The position numbers were made by a program, and so were the translations under genes. Positions 30,694-39,049 of a stretch of 64,000 bases of DNA are shown here, piece after piece. The stretch spans positions 180,674-244,673 of the forward strand of contig NZ_JACSQD010000002.1 of the NCBI RefSeq assembly GCF_014836775.1. Reading direction: 5' to 3'. How positions within the stretch are numbered: the first letter of the stretch is position 1; every line of letters begins with the position of its first letter. The stretch comes from Arthrobacter gallicola. GTDB taxonomy: Bacteria; Actinomycetota; Actinomycetes; Actinomycetales; Micrococcaceae. The notes under the pieces were generated by a model. That model saw only the letters and a program-made list of their open reading frames with translations. It was not told where the DNA came from and did no database searches.

Positions 30694-32916
30694 TTAAGCT
30701 GTCTGGGCCACCGGGAAGCGTTCCCACACCCGGTGCTGCGACAGCAGTTCCGTCAGCGCCGGCACGATCTGTGCGGGGTCAGTGGAGATGATGCCCGGGG
30801 CATCGCCCGGAATGCCCGACGCCGCCAGCACCGCTGCGCCCGGACCCCAGGCGGCCAGCGCCTTGGAGTGCCGGTATGCCTCGGTGAGGAGGATCGCGAC
30901 GCGGGGATCGATGGCGGGATGTCCGGACGGGTTCCCGGCCTTGGCATCGAGACTGTCGGCGTCGTCAGCACCGTGCCTGCCCGCCCCGGCAACGATCACG
31001 GCGTCAAACTCGGTGGAACGGGCGGTGAGGTAGGTCCGCTGCGCGGTCACCTGACCCGCCAGCTTTCCACCCTTCGGGGCGATAATCAGCGGGACCATGT
31101 TTGCTGCATCAATGGCTGCGCGGACCTGGTCCAAGGCGGCGAGATCGGTGGTCTCATCAGCCAGAATGCCGATGACGCGGCCGTCAACGGGCCATGCTTT
31201 ACCAACCTGGCGGAGGGCCGGGCTTGGGTCGGCATCCTCCACCGCCACGGCCGGAGCCGGCGGGGTCAGCCCGAGTCCGGCGGCCACCTCGGCGCAGAGC
31301 CGCTCGTCGATGTTCGCGAGCTGCTGCAGCTGGCGGATCCGGATGTTTTCCTCGTAGCACTTGCCCAGTTCGAAGGTGTACGCCTGAATCAAGTGATCCT
31401 GCTCCACCGGCGTCAGTGAACGGAAGAACTGACGCGGCTGGCTGTAATGATCGTCGAAGGTGGCCGGGTTTTCCCGCACCTTCCGCGATTCGGCCACCGG
31501 AGCGGGCACGTCGATGAACGCGCCCATGTCCGCGCCTGCAAGGAACGGGCAGCCGCCGTCCAGGGAGTTGGGCTGATACGGGGCAACCCCGCTGTGCACG
31601 GCATCCTGGTGGAAGCCTTCCCTGAACATGTCATTGACCGGCGCATGCGGACGGTTGATCGGAATCTGGTGGAAGTTCGGTCCCCCCAGACGGGTCAGCT
31701 GCGTATCGATGTAGGAGAACAGCCGGCCCTGCAGCAGCGGATCGTTGGTCACGTCGATGCCCGGGACCAGGTGTCCGGGGTGGAAGGCAACCTGCTCGGT
31801 CTCGGCAAAGTAATTGGTGGTGTTCCGGTTCAGGGTCATGGTGCCGATGATCTGCACCGGAGCCAGTTCCTCCGGAACGATCTTGGTGGGGTCCAGGAGG
31901 TCGATACCCGCGAACATCTCCTCTTCCGTGTCAGGAAAGACCTGAACACCCAGGTCCCACTGCGGGTAGGCACCCGCTTCAATGGCGTCCGCCAGGTCGC
32001 GGCGGTGGAAGTCAGGATCCATGCCGTTGATGATTTGGGCTTCTTCCCACACCAGCGAATGCACGCCAAGCCGGGGCTTCCAGTGGAACTTCACCAGCGA
32101 GGTTTCGCCCTTGGCATTCACCAGCCGGAAGGTGTGGACGCCGAACCCTTCCATGGTGCGGTAGGACCGCGGGATGCCCCGGTCCGACATGTTCCACATG
32201 GTGTGGTGCTGCGCTTCAGTGTGCAGCGAAACGAAGTCCCAGAAAGTATCGTGGGCGCTCTGTGCCTGGGGAATCTCCCGGTCAGGGTGCGGTTTGCCGG
32301 CGTGGATCACATCGGGGAACTTGATCGCATCCTGAATGAAGAACACCGGAATATTGTTTCCGACCAGGTCGAAGGTGCCCTCATCGGTGTAGAACTTCGT
32401 GGCAAAGCCGCGGGTGTCGCGCACGGTGTCGGAGGAGCCCCGCGAACCAAGAACAGTGGAGAAACGAACAAAGACCGGCGTTTGTGCGTCCTTGGCGAGG
32501 AAGCCGGCGCGGGTGATGCCTTCCGCTGCACCGTTGGCGGTGAAGACACCGTGTGCTGCGGCACCGCGGGCGTGGACTACGCGCTCGGGGATCCGCTCGT
32601 GGTCGAAGTGGGTGATTTTCTCCCGGAGGTGGTGGTCCTGCAGCAGCACCGGCCCGCGCGGACCGGCCTTCAAAGAGTGGTCGGTATCCTGCAGCCGGGC
32701 CCCCTGCGCGGTGGTCAGGTAGCGGCCTGACTGCGCATTGGAAGTCTTAGGCGCTCCGGTGGGGACACCGGTGGGGGATACCGTTTCCGGACCGTCCTGG
32801 TCCGGCTTGGGCGGCAAGGGCTCGCGCGGTTCGGTTGGTTCCGCCAGGCTCGGCGCCTGGGGCGCCGGTGCACCGGGAATGGGCAGTCCGTCTGCAGAAG
32901 TGCTCTGATCAGCCAT
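30694..32916 (-). CDS. katE: Large-subunit monofunctional catalase (HPII/KatE type)
   Basis: A 740-aa heme catalase, the long clade-2 form. The catalytic His is His115 ([13 protein letters not shown]). The heme-ligand motif [18 protein letters not shown] and [21 protein letters not shown] are present. The last about 150 residues form the flavodoxin/DJ-1-like C-terminal domain ([18 protein letters not shown]) that identifies large-subunit catalases. ATG at 32916 is chosen since GGAGG lies five bases upstream; an upstream ATG at 32928 lacks a site. It destroys hydrogen peroxide, probably in stationary phase or under stress. Confidence 0.95.
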   Translation of the reverse strand: MADQSTSADGLPIPGAPAPQAPSLAEPTEPREPLPPKPDQDGPETVSPTGVPTGAPKTSNAQSGRYLTTAQGARLQDTDHSLKAGPRGPVLLQDHHLREKITHFDHERIPERVVHARGAAAHGVFTANGAAEGITRAGFLAKDAQTPVFVRFSTVLGSRGSSDTVRDTRGFATKFYTDEGTFDLVGNNIPVFFIQDAIKFPDVIHAGKPHPDREIPQAQSAHDTFWDFVSLHTEAQHHTMWNMSDRGIPRSYRTMEGFGVHTFRLVNAKGETSLVKFHWKPRLGVHSLVWEEAQIINGMDPDFHRRDLADAIEAGAYPQWDLGVQVFPDTEEEMFAGIDLLDPTKIVPEELAPVQIIGTMTLNRNTTNYFAETEQVAFHPGHLVPGIDVTNDPLLQGRLFSYIDTQLTRLGGPNFHQIPINRPHAPVNDMFREGFHQDAVHSGVAPYQPNSLDGGCPFLAGADMGAFIDVPAPVAESRKVRENPATFDDHYSQPRQFFRSLTPVEQDHLIQAYTFELGKCYEENIRIRQLQQLANIDERLCAEVAAGLGLTPPAPAVAVEDADPSPALRQVGKAWPVDGRVIGILADETTDLAALDQVRAAIDAANMVPLIIAPKGGKLAGQVTAQRTYLTARSTEFDAVIVAGAGRHGADDADSLDAKAGNPSGHPAIDPRVAILLTEAYRHSKALAAWGPGAAVLAASGIPGDAPGIISTDPAQIVPALTELLSQHRVWERFPVAQTA

Positions 32917-33042
32917 GTAAGCCTCCATCTCGTGGAACGTTGCAGCGGCGCATCGCGCCGCCCCACATCCACCCTACCTAAAAATAGTAAGGGTGCTGAA
33001 CAACTCCGGATTTTGGCGGGCAGATTTTCCGCGGCAGACATA

Positions 33043-33087
33043 AAGGACGGATCCGCCTGCAGGGGGGACACAGGCAGATCCGTCCTT
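33043..33087 (-). terminator. Hairpin terminator of the SpaB_C cassette
   Basis: Arms AAGGACGGATC (33043-33053) and GATCCGTCCTT (33077-33087) with an inner GCCTG/CAGGC stem and an apical loop. On the minus strand it follows the small HTH gene, closing the cassette. The 3' end of the minus-strand hairpin reads CCTT. Confidence 0.7.
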
Positions 33088-33172
33088 GGGGGTGTCATAC
33101 CCCTCGCCGCCGCTTCGTCATGGGCTCCCGCAGTGGAGCCGTCCCGATTCGGCGGACGTTTTGTGGTGCAGT

Positions 33173-33388
33173 TCAGTCCCAGAGACCGTCTGCCCAGGCA
33201 GCATCTCTCAGGTAGTCACGGGCCGGCCCGACGCTCCACAGCTCGCCACGGGACTCGACGTACCCCATGTCCCGCATGTCTTCTACGGTGCCTTCACTGC
33301 ATCCCAGGACCGCTCCCAGGTCTTTCTGGTCCGCGGCCAGAACCAGTTCATTCCGTTGTGCCACAGCAGCGACCTCTTTCTTCTGCAA
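33173..33388 (-). CDS. Small helix-turn-helix protein downstream of SpaB_C gene
   Basis: A 71-aa protein from a TTG start that is preceded by GGGGGGAA. The central part (DLGAVLGCSEGTVEDMRDMGYVESRGELWSV) reads as a helix-turn-helix with a following beta-wing. The frame is open upstream into the SpaB_C gene, so the start is a judgement; GTG codons a few residues in are alternatives. It begins 28 bp after the SpaB_C stop, and a terminator follows, so it is most likely the last gene of the same transcript. It could be an auxiliary DNA-binding or peptide-recognition protein; function unknown. Confidence 0.55.
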   Translation of the reverse strand: MQKKEVAAVAQRNELVLAADQKDLGAVLGCSEGTVEDMRDMGYVESRGELWSVGPARDYLRDAAWADGLWD

Positions 33389-33416
33389 GATGTTCCCCCC
33401 GGACCATCCGGAGCGG

Positions 33417-34376
33417 CTAGTGCTTGTCCAGGAGCAGGGCTTCGCGCTCCGTGCTCCAGGTCCTTGCGTACAGCCCCATGGCCGCTTCCTCACGGAGCGA
33501 CAAGCCAAGGCGGTTCAGCAGCATGTGTGCCTGGTAAACGGTGAGGTGCTGGGCACTGCGGCTGACACGGGCCTTGTCCGCCCGGTACAAGTAGGTGTCC
33601 ATGGTGCGGAACCAGCGGCGCCGCCAGTTCTCAACCGCGGATTCTGCGGCTGTGGCCGCCATCAGGCGGTGCGTCGGCATGACCTTGGCGCTGACCTGGA
33701 CTGTCATCGCCTGGCGGACACTCGCGGCACGGGGGCCGAAGCCCGCGGTGCAGCTGCGCAGATGGCTGTCCCAGTAATAGTCCCAGGAAAGCCGACGCCG
33801 GTCCGGCCAGCTGGACGCGCGCGGGCCCTTCATCATGCTGCGCGCCGAATCGAAAAGAAGCAGGGAGCCCAGCGCCCATCTGTTCTGCACCTTGGGAAAG
33901 CGGGCTGTGGCCCAGGTGCCCAGGTCGGAGGAGAGCTCGAAGACTTCTTCCGCGAGGGACAGGCCCTCTACTCCACCGTATTTGGCGAGATCGGCTTCCA
34001 CCCGGGGGTCCTGCTGTTCGGCACCGCCGGGACCGAGCCGGTCACTGGCGGGATCCCCGAAGGCATGGGTGACGCTCAGGTGACCGATTACTCCGCTGGC
34101 CTGCTCCTGCAGTGCTCCGAGCAGTGACTGCAGCCGGTCCAGGGTCTCCTGCGGAGCCAGGATCTTCACCCGCACGTGGGCGTTCGAGGGTTCAGAGCAG
34201 CGGGTGTAAAACCATCGCTGCGCTCCCCAGAGCTGTGCCTGCGCCGCCAGCGGGGTAACCAGTTCTCCAATGATGCCGTCCGCTACATCGAAGCCACCGG
34301 TATAGATCGAAAGCGTCCACCAGTGAGTGCTTGCATTAGTTCGCGAGGCGTTTCGAACTGCTGTTAGCTGGCTCAT
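33417..34376 (-). CDS. Stand-alone SpaB_C / thiopeptide-type bacteriocin biosynthesis domain protein
   Basis: A 319-aa protein. The N-terminus WWTLSIYTGGFDVADGIIGEL, followed by AQRWFYTRCSEPSNAHVRVKIL and later VEADLAKYGGVEGLSLAEEVFELSSD, matches the SpaB_C domain: the glutamate-elimination domain of split LanB dehydratases and the related thiopeptide [4+2] cyclases. The tail (residues 170-319) is more divergent and basic. No LanB glutamylation partner, LanC cyclase, protease or transporter is nearby, so classical lanthipeptide formation is unsupported. GGAGGAAG lies before the ATG. It follows a 17-codon ORF after 97 bp, placing it where a peptide-modifying enzyme would be. Confidence 0.75.
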   Translation of the reverse strand: MSQLTAVRNASRTNASTHWWTLSIYTGGFDVADGIIGELVTPLAAQAQLWGAQRWFYTRCSEPSNAHVRVKILAPQETLDRLQSLLGALQEQASGVIGHLSVTHAFGDPASDRLGPGGAEQQDPRVEADLAKYGGVEGLSLAEEVFELSSDLGTWATARFPKVQNRWALGSLLLFDSARSMMKGPRASSWPDRRRLSWDYYWDSHLRSCTAGFGPRAASVRQAMTVQVSAKVMPTHRLMAATAAESAVENWRRRWFRTMDTYLYRADKARVSRSAQHLTVYQAHMLLNRLGLSLREEAAMGLYARTWSTEREALLLDKH

Positions 34377-34473
34377 GGCGATCTTCCTCCGGGTTCAAAT
34401 CTGGTTACCACCGCTGGGGCGGGTCTATATGTGTACTGCTGGATGGTTCTTCCCCCAAAGCGAGGGGACTAAA

Positions 34474-34527
34474 TCAGAACCATTCCCAGCTCTTGATGGA
34501 AACCGTTGATCCTGTAGCTTTCTCCAT
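34474..34527 (-). CDS. 17-aa candidate precursor or signal peptide (MEKATGSTVSIKSWEWF)
   Basis: A very short ORF starting at ATG 34527, with GAGGGG eight bases upstream, and ending at TGA 34474. The product MEKATGSTVSIKSWEWF has a charged Ser/Thr-rich front and an aromatic C-terminus, without cysteine. The frame is open upstream for 183 bp, but only this ATG has a good ribosome-binding site. A small CCCC/GGGG hairpin follows the stop, and then the SpaB_C gene. Its position, aromatic tail and dedicated ribosome-binding site fit a peptide substrate or signal of the neighbouring enzyme and regulator; expression is unproven. Confidence 0.5.
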   Translation of the reverse strand: MEKATGSTVSIKSWEWF

Positions 34528-34730
34528 GGTCGTATCCCCTCTTTTTAGTTCGGCTGGTTGCACAGCCGGGTGTGTTTGACTCCGAAAGCTTCCCCCGCCC
34601 TGAGAGGGTGTGTCCACAGTTACGAATTTCAGCTTCCTGTCATGGCCTGTTGATGCCCGAAGCACTCCCGTTACCCGGCGCGGGGCGCGTAATCTCGCGC
34701 TGGGGAGCACGGATTTCGCCGGCTTAGGTG

Positions 34731-34805
34731 CCCAAACTGGGAATTTGCATGGAGAATGGCATTAACTTGCCATGTCACTTTCTCCGGGTTCCAATTTCGA
34801 CCCGG
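34731..34805. promoter_or_regulatory. Inverted-repeat-rich divergent control region
   Basis: Between the peptide ORF and the regulator gene lie several symmetric elements: CCCA-AAC-TGGG (34731-34741), ATGGCA-TTAACT-TGCCAT (34756-34773) nested inside GGAGAA...TTCTCC (34751-34785), and CCGGGT...ACCCGG (34784-34805). Two GGGTGTGT copies (34568-34575, 34606-34613) sit nearer the peptide. They are candidate operators for the adjacent LuxR/TrmB-type regulator. Confidence 0.5.
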
Positions 34806-34897
34806 AACGCTTTGTGCCCGCAGGGATGAGAAGACACCGGCGCTGACAAACGTAACGGCCCGCCAGGGCTCTACGCCGCGGTTTGAGGAGGAAAAAG

Positions 34898-35866
34898 GTG
34901 CTTGATCAGGTGTCGGTTGAGGTCTACCGCTATGCGGTGGCCCATCCTGGCTGGACCCCCGCCGAAGCCTCGGACGCTCTGGGGTACACCACGCGTGCCA
35001 TTGACCAGGCTGTGGACGAGCTTCGCTCCCGGTGCCTGCTCTTTGCGGAAGGAGCGGATGTTCCGGTCTATACAGCGGTGTCCCCCGACGTCGCGCTGGC
35101 CGAACTTGTGGACCCCGACGAACGGGCCATGCTGGAGCTCCGCTCCCGGATCGGCGCCAAGCGCAGGGAGCTGGCTAGTCTGGTGCCCACGTTCGCCGAA
35201 GCCCGCCGGCAGGCATCCGCGGATGCCTCCGTGGAGGTGCTCGAAGACCCGGAACAGGTGCAGCGCGTCCTCATCGAATACGGCCGGTCAGCGTCCGAGC
35301 GGGTGCTGATTGCCCGGCCCGGGCACGGCTCCAACGCTGACTTCCAGGAGGAAAGCGTCCAGAAGGATCTGGATCTGCTTCGCGCCGGGGTCCGGAGGCA
35401 GACTCTGTATCACGCCAGCACCCGGGACCACGTTCCCACCCGCAAGGCCGTGGAAATGATCAGCGGCGCCGGGGGCGAGTTCCGGACCCTGCCCTACGTC
35501 CCTCTCCGCACGCTGATCTTTGATGACAAGGTTGCCGTGGTAGCGCGGCAGCTGCACACCTATGACCGCGCCGGACTGGTGATCCGCGACCCGAACCTGA
35601 TCGGCCTGTTCGCCATGCTCTTCGAGTTCGCGTGGAGCCTCGCGGAGCCCTTCCTGGATGAGGACCCGGGGAAAGCCGGGCTCAACAGCACCCAGCGGTC
35701 GGTCCTGGCGGGACTGGCGGCGGGCCACTCCGACGAAGTGATCGCCCGCAGGGTGGGCATCAGTGTGCGGACCTGCCGCCGGCATATTGCGTGGATGCTC
35801 GAAGAACTGAAGGCCGAAAGCCGGTTTCAGGCCGGGGTGAAGGCGCACAAAGCCGGTTGGATCTAG
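34898..35866 (+). CDS. TrmB-like/LuxR-type transcriptional regulator
   Basis: A 322-aa protein. The N-terminal winged HTH (about 5-60: HPGWTPAEASDALGYTTRAIDQAVDELRSR) resembles TrmB; the middle (about 110-260) is a sensory or phospholipase-D-like domain; and the C-terminus (about 262-320: LNSTQRSVLAGLAAGHSDEVIARRVGISVRTCRRHIAWMLEEL) is a LuxR/GerE HTH. Double-HTH regulators of this kind are typical of peptide or secondary-metabolite loci in actinobacteria. GTG at 34898 has GGAGGA just upstream; a TTG at 34883 is an alternative. It is divergent from the 17-aa ORF and SpaB_C gene across an operator-like region. Confidence 0.75.
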   Translation: MLDQVSVEVYRYAVAHPGWTPAEASDALGYTTRAIDQAVDELRSRCLLFAEGADVPVYTAVSPDVALAELVDPDERAMLELRSRIGAKRRELASLVPTFAEARRQASADASVEVLEDPEQVQRVLIEYGRSASERVLIARPGHGSNADFQEESVQKDLDLLRAGVRRQTLYHASTRDHVPTRKAVEMISGAGGEFRTLPYVPLRTLIFDDKVAVVARQLHTYDRAGLVIRDPNLIGLFAMLFEFAWSLAEPFLDEDPGKAGLNSTQRSVLAGLAAGHSDEVIARRVGISVRTCRRHIAWMLEELKAESRFQAGVKAHKAGWI

Positions 35867-35896
35867 GAAACGCATGTTGCTTCCCGGTCAACTCGA

Positions 35897-35913
35897 ATGC
35901 CATGATGTGGCAT
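35897..35913 (+). promoter_or_regulatory. Palindrome overlapping aminotransferase start; possible leaderless promoter
   Basis: ATGCCA-TGATG-TGGCAT (35897-35913) is a perfect inverted repeat whose 3' arm runs into the ATG at 35912. No Shine-Dalgarno sequence is visible. A TTGCTT at about 35877 and CATGAT at 35901-35906 are spaced like -35/-10 elements that would start transcription at the ATG, suggesting a leaderless mRNA under repressor control. Confidence 0.4.
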
Positions 35914-37204
35914 GACTTTCGAGGAAACCACGGGATCGACGCTGACCCCGGAAGCACAGGTGGCGCTTGACCGGGCCACGGATTCAGCCCACCGGCACCA
36001 TGACCTGCTCTCGGACCGGGCCTTCCACATCAAACAGTCCGCGGTCCGGGATGTTTTCGACATCTCCATTCAACCCGGCCTGATTTCCCTGGCGGGCGGC
36101 AGCCCCTATCTTCAGTCGCTCCCCTTGGACGGGCTGGCCGACACGGCAGCGGACATCATCCGCAACCACGGTCTGGAAGCCCTGCAATACGGTCCGGGGC
36201 AGGGCCTGCAGGAGCTTCGGGAGCTGGCCTGCGAAGTCATGGCGGCCGAGGGAATCCTGGACGCCGACCCCTCGGACATCGTCATCACCACCGGTTCCCA
36301 GTCCGCCCAGGACGTGGCGGCCAAGGTGTTCTGCAATCCCGGTGACGTGGTGCTCTGCGAGGATCCCACCTACGTGGGCGCGCTGAACGCCTTTGAGGCT
36401 TATGAGGTGGACCTGCAGCCGGTCCCCATGGACTCCGACGGGCTGATCCCCGAAGCGCTCGAAGAGCGGATCCGCGCCCTGAAGGATGCCGGCAAACGGA
36501 TCAAGTTCCTCTACACGATCCCCAGCTTCAACAATCCGAGCGGAATCACCCTCGCTGCCGAGCGCCGCAGCGCCGTCGTCCGCATCTGCCGGGAAAACAA
36601 CATCCTGGTGCTGGAAGACAACCCCTATGGGATGCTGCGCTTCGACGGGGAACCGCTGGTCCCGCTTCGTGCCGACCACCCGGAAGACGTCCTGTATCTG
36701 GGGTCCTTCTCGAAGATTTTCGCGCCGGGCCTGCGGCTGGGCTGGGCCCTGGTGCCCAAGCATCTCTTCCGCCGCTTCTACCTGGCCTGTGAGGCCGTGG
36801 TGCTCTGCCCCTCACCCCTCACCCAGATGATCACCGCAGCGTACCTTCGGGACTTTGACTGGATGGGGCGGGTCCGGGCTTCACGCACCTTTTACGCCGA
36901 ACGCTGTGCAGCCATGCTCCGCGCACTGGACGAGCAGATGCCCGACGGCGTGAGCTGGACGGTCCCGGACGGAGGCTTCTTCATCTGGGTCAGCCTGCCC
37001 GAAGGCACCGACACGTACCCGCTGCTGACTGAAGCCATCGAGGCCGGGGTGGTATTCATCCCGGGAGCGGCCTTCACCCCGGACGATGCTCCGAGCGCCC
37101 AGCTGCGCCTGGCATTCAGCGCCGTCTCCCCCGAGGAGATAGCCGAGGGCGTCCGCCGGCTCGCGCCGGTCATCCGCCGGGCGGTTGAGGCCCGGGCGTC
37201 CTAG
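35912..37204 (+). CDS. PLP-dependent aminotransferase, LysN/2-aminoadipate type
   Basis: A 430-aa fold-type I enzyme. The PLP lysine is in GSFSKIFAPGLRLGW (about residues 267-281), and TTGSQSAQDVAAK and YTIPSFNNPSG are the family landmarks. LysN-type enzymes transfer amino groups from 2-aminoadipate, kynurenine or branched or aromatic substrates to 2-oxoglutarate. The family without a MocR-type N-terminal HTH is clear, but the substrate is not. It follows the LuxR-type regulator by 45 bp on the same strand; whether it belongs to the peptide cassette is unknown. Confidence 0.88.
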   Translation: MTFEETTGSTLTPEAQVALDRATDSAHRHHDLLSDRAFHIKQSAVRDVFDISIQPGLISLAGGSPYLQSLPLDGLADTAADIIRNHGLEALQYGPGQGLQELRELACEVMAAEGILDADPSDIVITTGSQSAQDVAAKVFCNPGDVVLCEDPTYVGALNAFEAYEVDLQPVPMDSDGLIPEALEERIRALKDAGKRIKFLYTIPSFNNPSGITLAAERRSAVVRICRENNILVLEDNPYGMLRFDGEPLVPLRADHPEDVLYLGSFSKIFAPGLRLGWALVPKHLFRRFYLACEAVVLCPSPLTQMITAAYLRDFDWMGRVRASRTFYAERCAAMLRALDEQMPDGVSWTVPDGGFFIWVSLPEGTDTYPLLTEAIEAGVVFIPGAAFTPDDAPSAQLRLAFSAVSPEEIAEGVRRLAPVIRRAVEARAS

Positions 37205-37223
37205 CCCGGACCGCGCCCGCCTG

Positions 37224-37424
37224 CTACTTCCGGTGCCGGCGGTCCACCATCGGCACCACGATCACGAACAGCAGCGCCATGATCGCCAGCCGCCAGAGCG
37301 TGCCGAGGCCGGGGAAGAGGATGATCAGCAGGCTGGAGACGATAAAGGCGCCCGCGAGGATCCACAGCGTCCGTTTCCAGTCGATCTTGGGCCCGCTGCC
37401 GCCGGGTCCGGGGTTCATTGCCAT
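37224..37424 (-). CDS. Small two-TM membrane protein
   Basis: A 66-aa protein with a Gly/Pro N-terminus and two hydrophobic helices (LWILAGAFIVSSLLIILFPG and LWRLAIMALLFVIVVPMVD), ending in a basic tail. No family can be named. It lies 30 bp before the E2 gene's 3' end on the same strand, and the gap is too short for another gene. Confidence 0.6.
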   Translation of the reverse strand: MAMNPGPGGSGPKIDWKRTLWILAGAFIVSSLLIILFPGLGTLWRLAIMALLFVIVVPMVDRRHRK

Positions 37425-37454
37425 GCTTCTCCGATCGTTTGCCTGGCCTCGAGC

Positions 37455-38990
37455 CTAGTCCAGCAGCAGTGCCGGTTCCTCCAGGATGGCTGCGACGTCG
37501 GCCATAAAGCGGGCGGAAAGATCGCCGTCCACCACGCGGTGGTCGAAGGAACCACCCAGGGTGGTGATCCAGCGCGGGATCACTTCGCCGTCGAGCACCC
37601 AGGGCTTCTGCTTGATGGTGCCGAAGGCCACGATCGCGACTTCCCCGGGATTGATGATCGGAGTACCGGTATCAATTCCCAGGGCGCCGATGTTGGTGAC
37701 GGTCAGCGTTCCGCCGCGCATGTCCGCAGGCGGAGTCTTGCCTGCCCGGGCCGTGGTTGCGAGGTTGTTGATCGCGATGGCCAGTTCCTTCAGGGAAAGG
37801 TCCTGGGCATCCTTGATGTTCGGCACCATCAGGCCCCGCGGGGTCGCGGCGGCGATTCCGAGGTTCATAAAGTGCTTCACATGGATCTCATCCTCCGCCC
37901 AGGTGGCGTTGACTGAGGGGTTGCGGGCGGCCGCCCAGATCACGGCTTTGGCCAGGATCAGCAGCGGGGACACCTTGATGCCCTCGAAGTCCCGGGAAAC
38001 CTTCAGCCGTTTGACGAACTCCATGGTCCGGGAAGCATCCACATCCACGAAGATGCTGACGTGCGGGGCGGTGAAGGCGCTCTCCACCATGGCCTTGGCC
38101 GTAGCCTTGCGCACACCCTTGACCGGGATCCTCTCGATCCTGCGTTCCTGCGGCTTGGTAGCGGGCGACCAGAAGGTGTCGGCTGAATCCTGTTCAGACT
38201 CACGCTGGGCCTGGTAACTGATCAGGTCCTGCTTGGTCACCTCTCCCCCGGCGCCGGTGGCCGGAACGTCCGCGAGGTTGATGCCCAGGTCCTTCGCTGC
38301 CTTGCGGACCGGCGGCTTCGCGAGGACACGCTGGAGCAGCTGGTTGAAGCGGTCCTGGACGGCTGCCTGGCGCGGGGCTGCGGTGGGCTGCCGGGTTTCG
38401 GTTGACGGCCGGGTTTCAGACGGCGCTGGGCCGGCAGTGCTGGGGCTTGCCGTGGACGCGGCTGCCGGGGATGCAGGTGCCGGCTCTGCGGGATCCGCCT
38501 GCCCGGTCTCCGGCCCGTTGGCCTCGTTCAAACCCTGGCCCGCGGGACGGACGCCCGCCCGCCTCGGACGGCGCCGGACCGGGTCCGCCTTGGGTCCGCT
38601 GCCGGTCAGGGAGGCCGACGGCGGCGCGTCGGCTCCGGCGGGCGCTGCGGGGGCAGCGGGGGCTGGCTCGGGCGCTGACTCGGGTACTGAGGCTGCGGCC
38701 GCGGGCGTCGACGGTGCGGCGGCGGGCGCCGGCACGCCGGCTTCCGGAGCGCCGGCGGAGACCCGGAATATCGGGGTTCCGACATCCACCGTCTCCCCCT
38801 CCTGAACGAGGATGCCGGTGACCGTGCCGGCGAACGGGGAAGGCAGCTCAACCAGGGACTTGGCCGTCTCGATTTCCACGATCACGTCGTTGATCGCGAC
38901 GGTGTCGCCTTCCTTGACCTTCCACTGGACTATCTCGGCCTCGGTGAGTCCCTCGCCGACGTCGGGCAGGTTGAACGTTTTCTCAGTCAT
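37455..38990 (-). CDS. E2 dihydrolipoamide acyltransferase
   Basis: A 511-aa subunit with a single N-terminal lipoyl domain (Lys44 in IETAKS), a long Ala/Pro-rich linker, a peripheral-subunit binding domain ([29 protein letters not shown], about 265-295) and a C-terminal acyltransferase domain with the DHRVVDG motif. It forms the core of a 2-oxoacid dehydrogenase complex. ATG at 38990 lies ten codons inside a longer frame. The third gene after E1-alpha and E1-beta; the alpha/beta architecture suggests branched-chain 2-oxoacids, since actinobacteria normally use AceE for pyruvate. Confidence 0.88.
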   Translation of the reverse strand: MTEKTFNLPDVGEGLTEAEIVQWKVKEGDTVAINDVIVEIETAKSLVELPSPFAGTVTGILVQEGETVDVGTPIFRVSAGAPEAGVPAPAAAPSTPAAAASVPESAPEPAPAAPAAPAGADAPPSASLTGSGPKADPVRRRPRRAGVRPAGQGLNEANGPETGQADPAEPAPASPAAASTASPSTAGPAPSETRPSTETRQPTAAPRQAAVQDRFNQLLQRVLAKPPVRKAAKDLGINLADVPATGAGGEVTKQDLISYQAQRESEQDSADTFWSPATKPQERRIERIPVKGVRKATAKAMVESAFTAPHVSIFVDVDASRTMEFVKRLKVSRDFEGIKVSPLLILAKAVIWAAARNPSVNATWAEDEIHVKHFMNLGIAAATPRGLMVPNIKDAQDLSLKELAIAINNLATTARAGKTPPADMRGGTLTVTNIGALGIDTGTPIINPGEVAIVAFGTIKQKPWVLDGEVIPRWITTLGGSFDHRVVDGDLSARFMADVAAILEEPALLLD

Positions 38991-39049
38991 GGAATCTCGA
39001 TCTGGCGTTGGCCGGCGCACCGGCGGGATGAAGGATGTCAGGGGCGCAG

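Noticed and set aside
33417..34376. Assignment of the SpaB_C protein as a complete lanthipeptide dehydratase system
   Set aside because: There is no glutamylation-domain LanB, LanC cyclase, transporter or Cys-containing precursor in the surrounding genes.
34474..34527. Direct assignment of the 17-mer as a darobactin-type precursor
   Set aside because: Only the W-x-W spacing is similar; no radical SAM, transporter or protease genes are nearby.
34474..34710. A longer 78-codon reading of the peptide ORF
   Set aside because: The upstream part lacks a ribosome-binding site, crosses the presumed promoter region and has no conserved-looking content; the internal ATG with GAGGGG is the better start.
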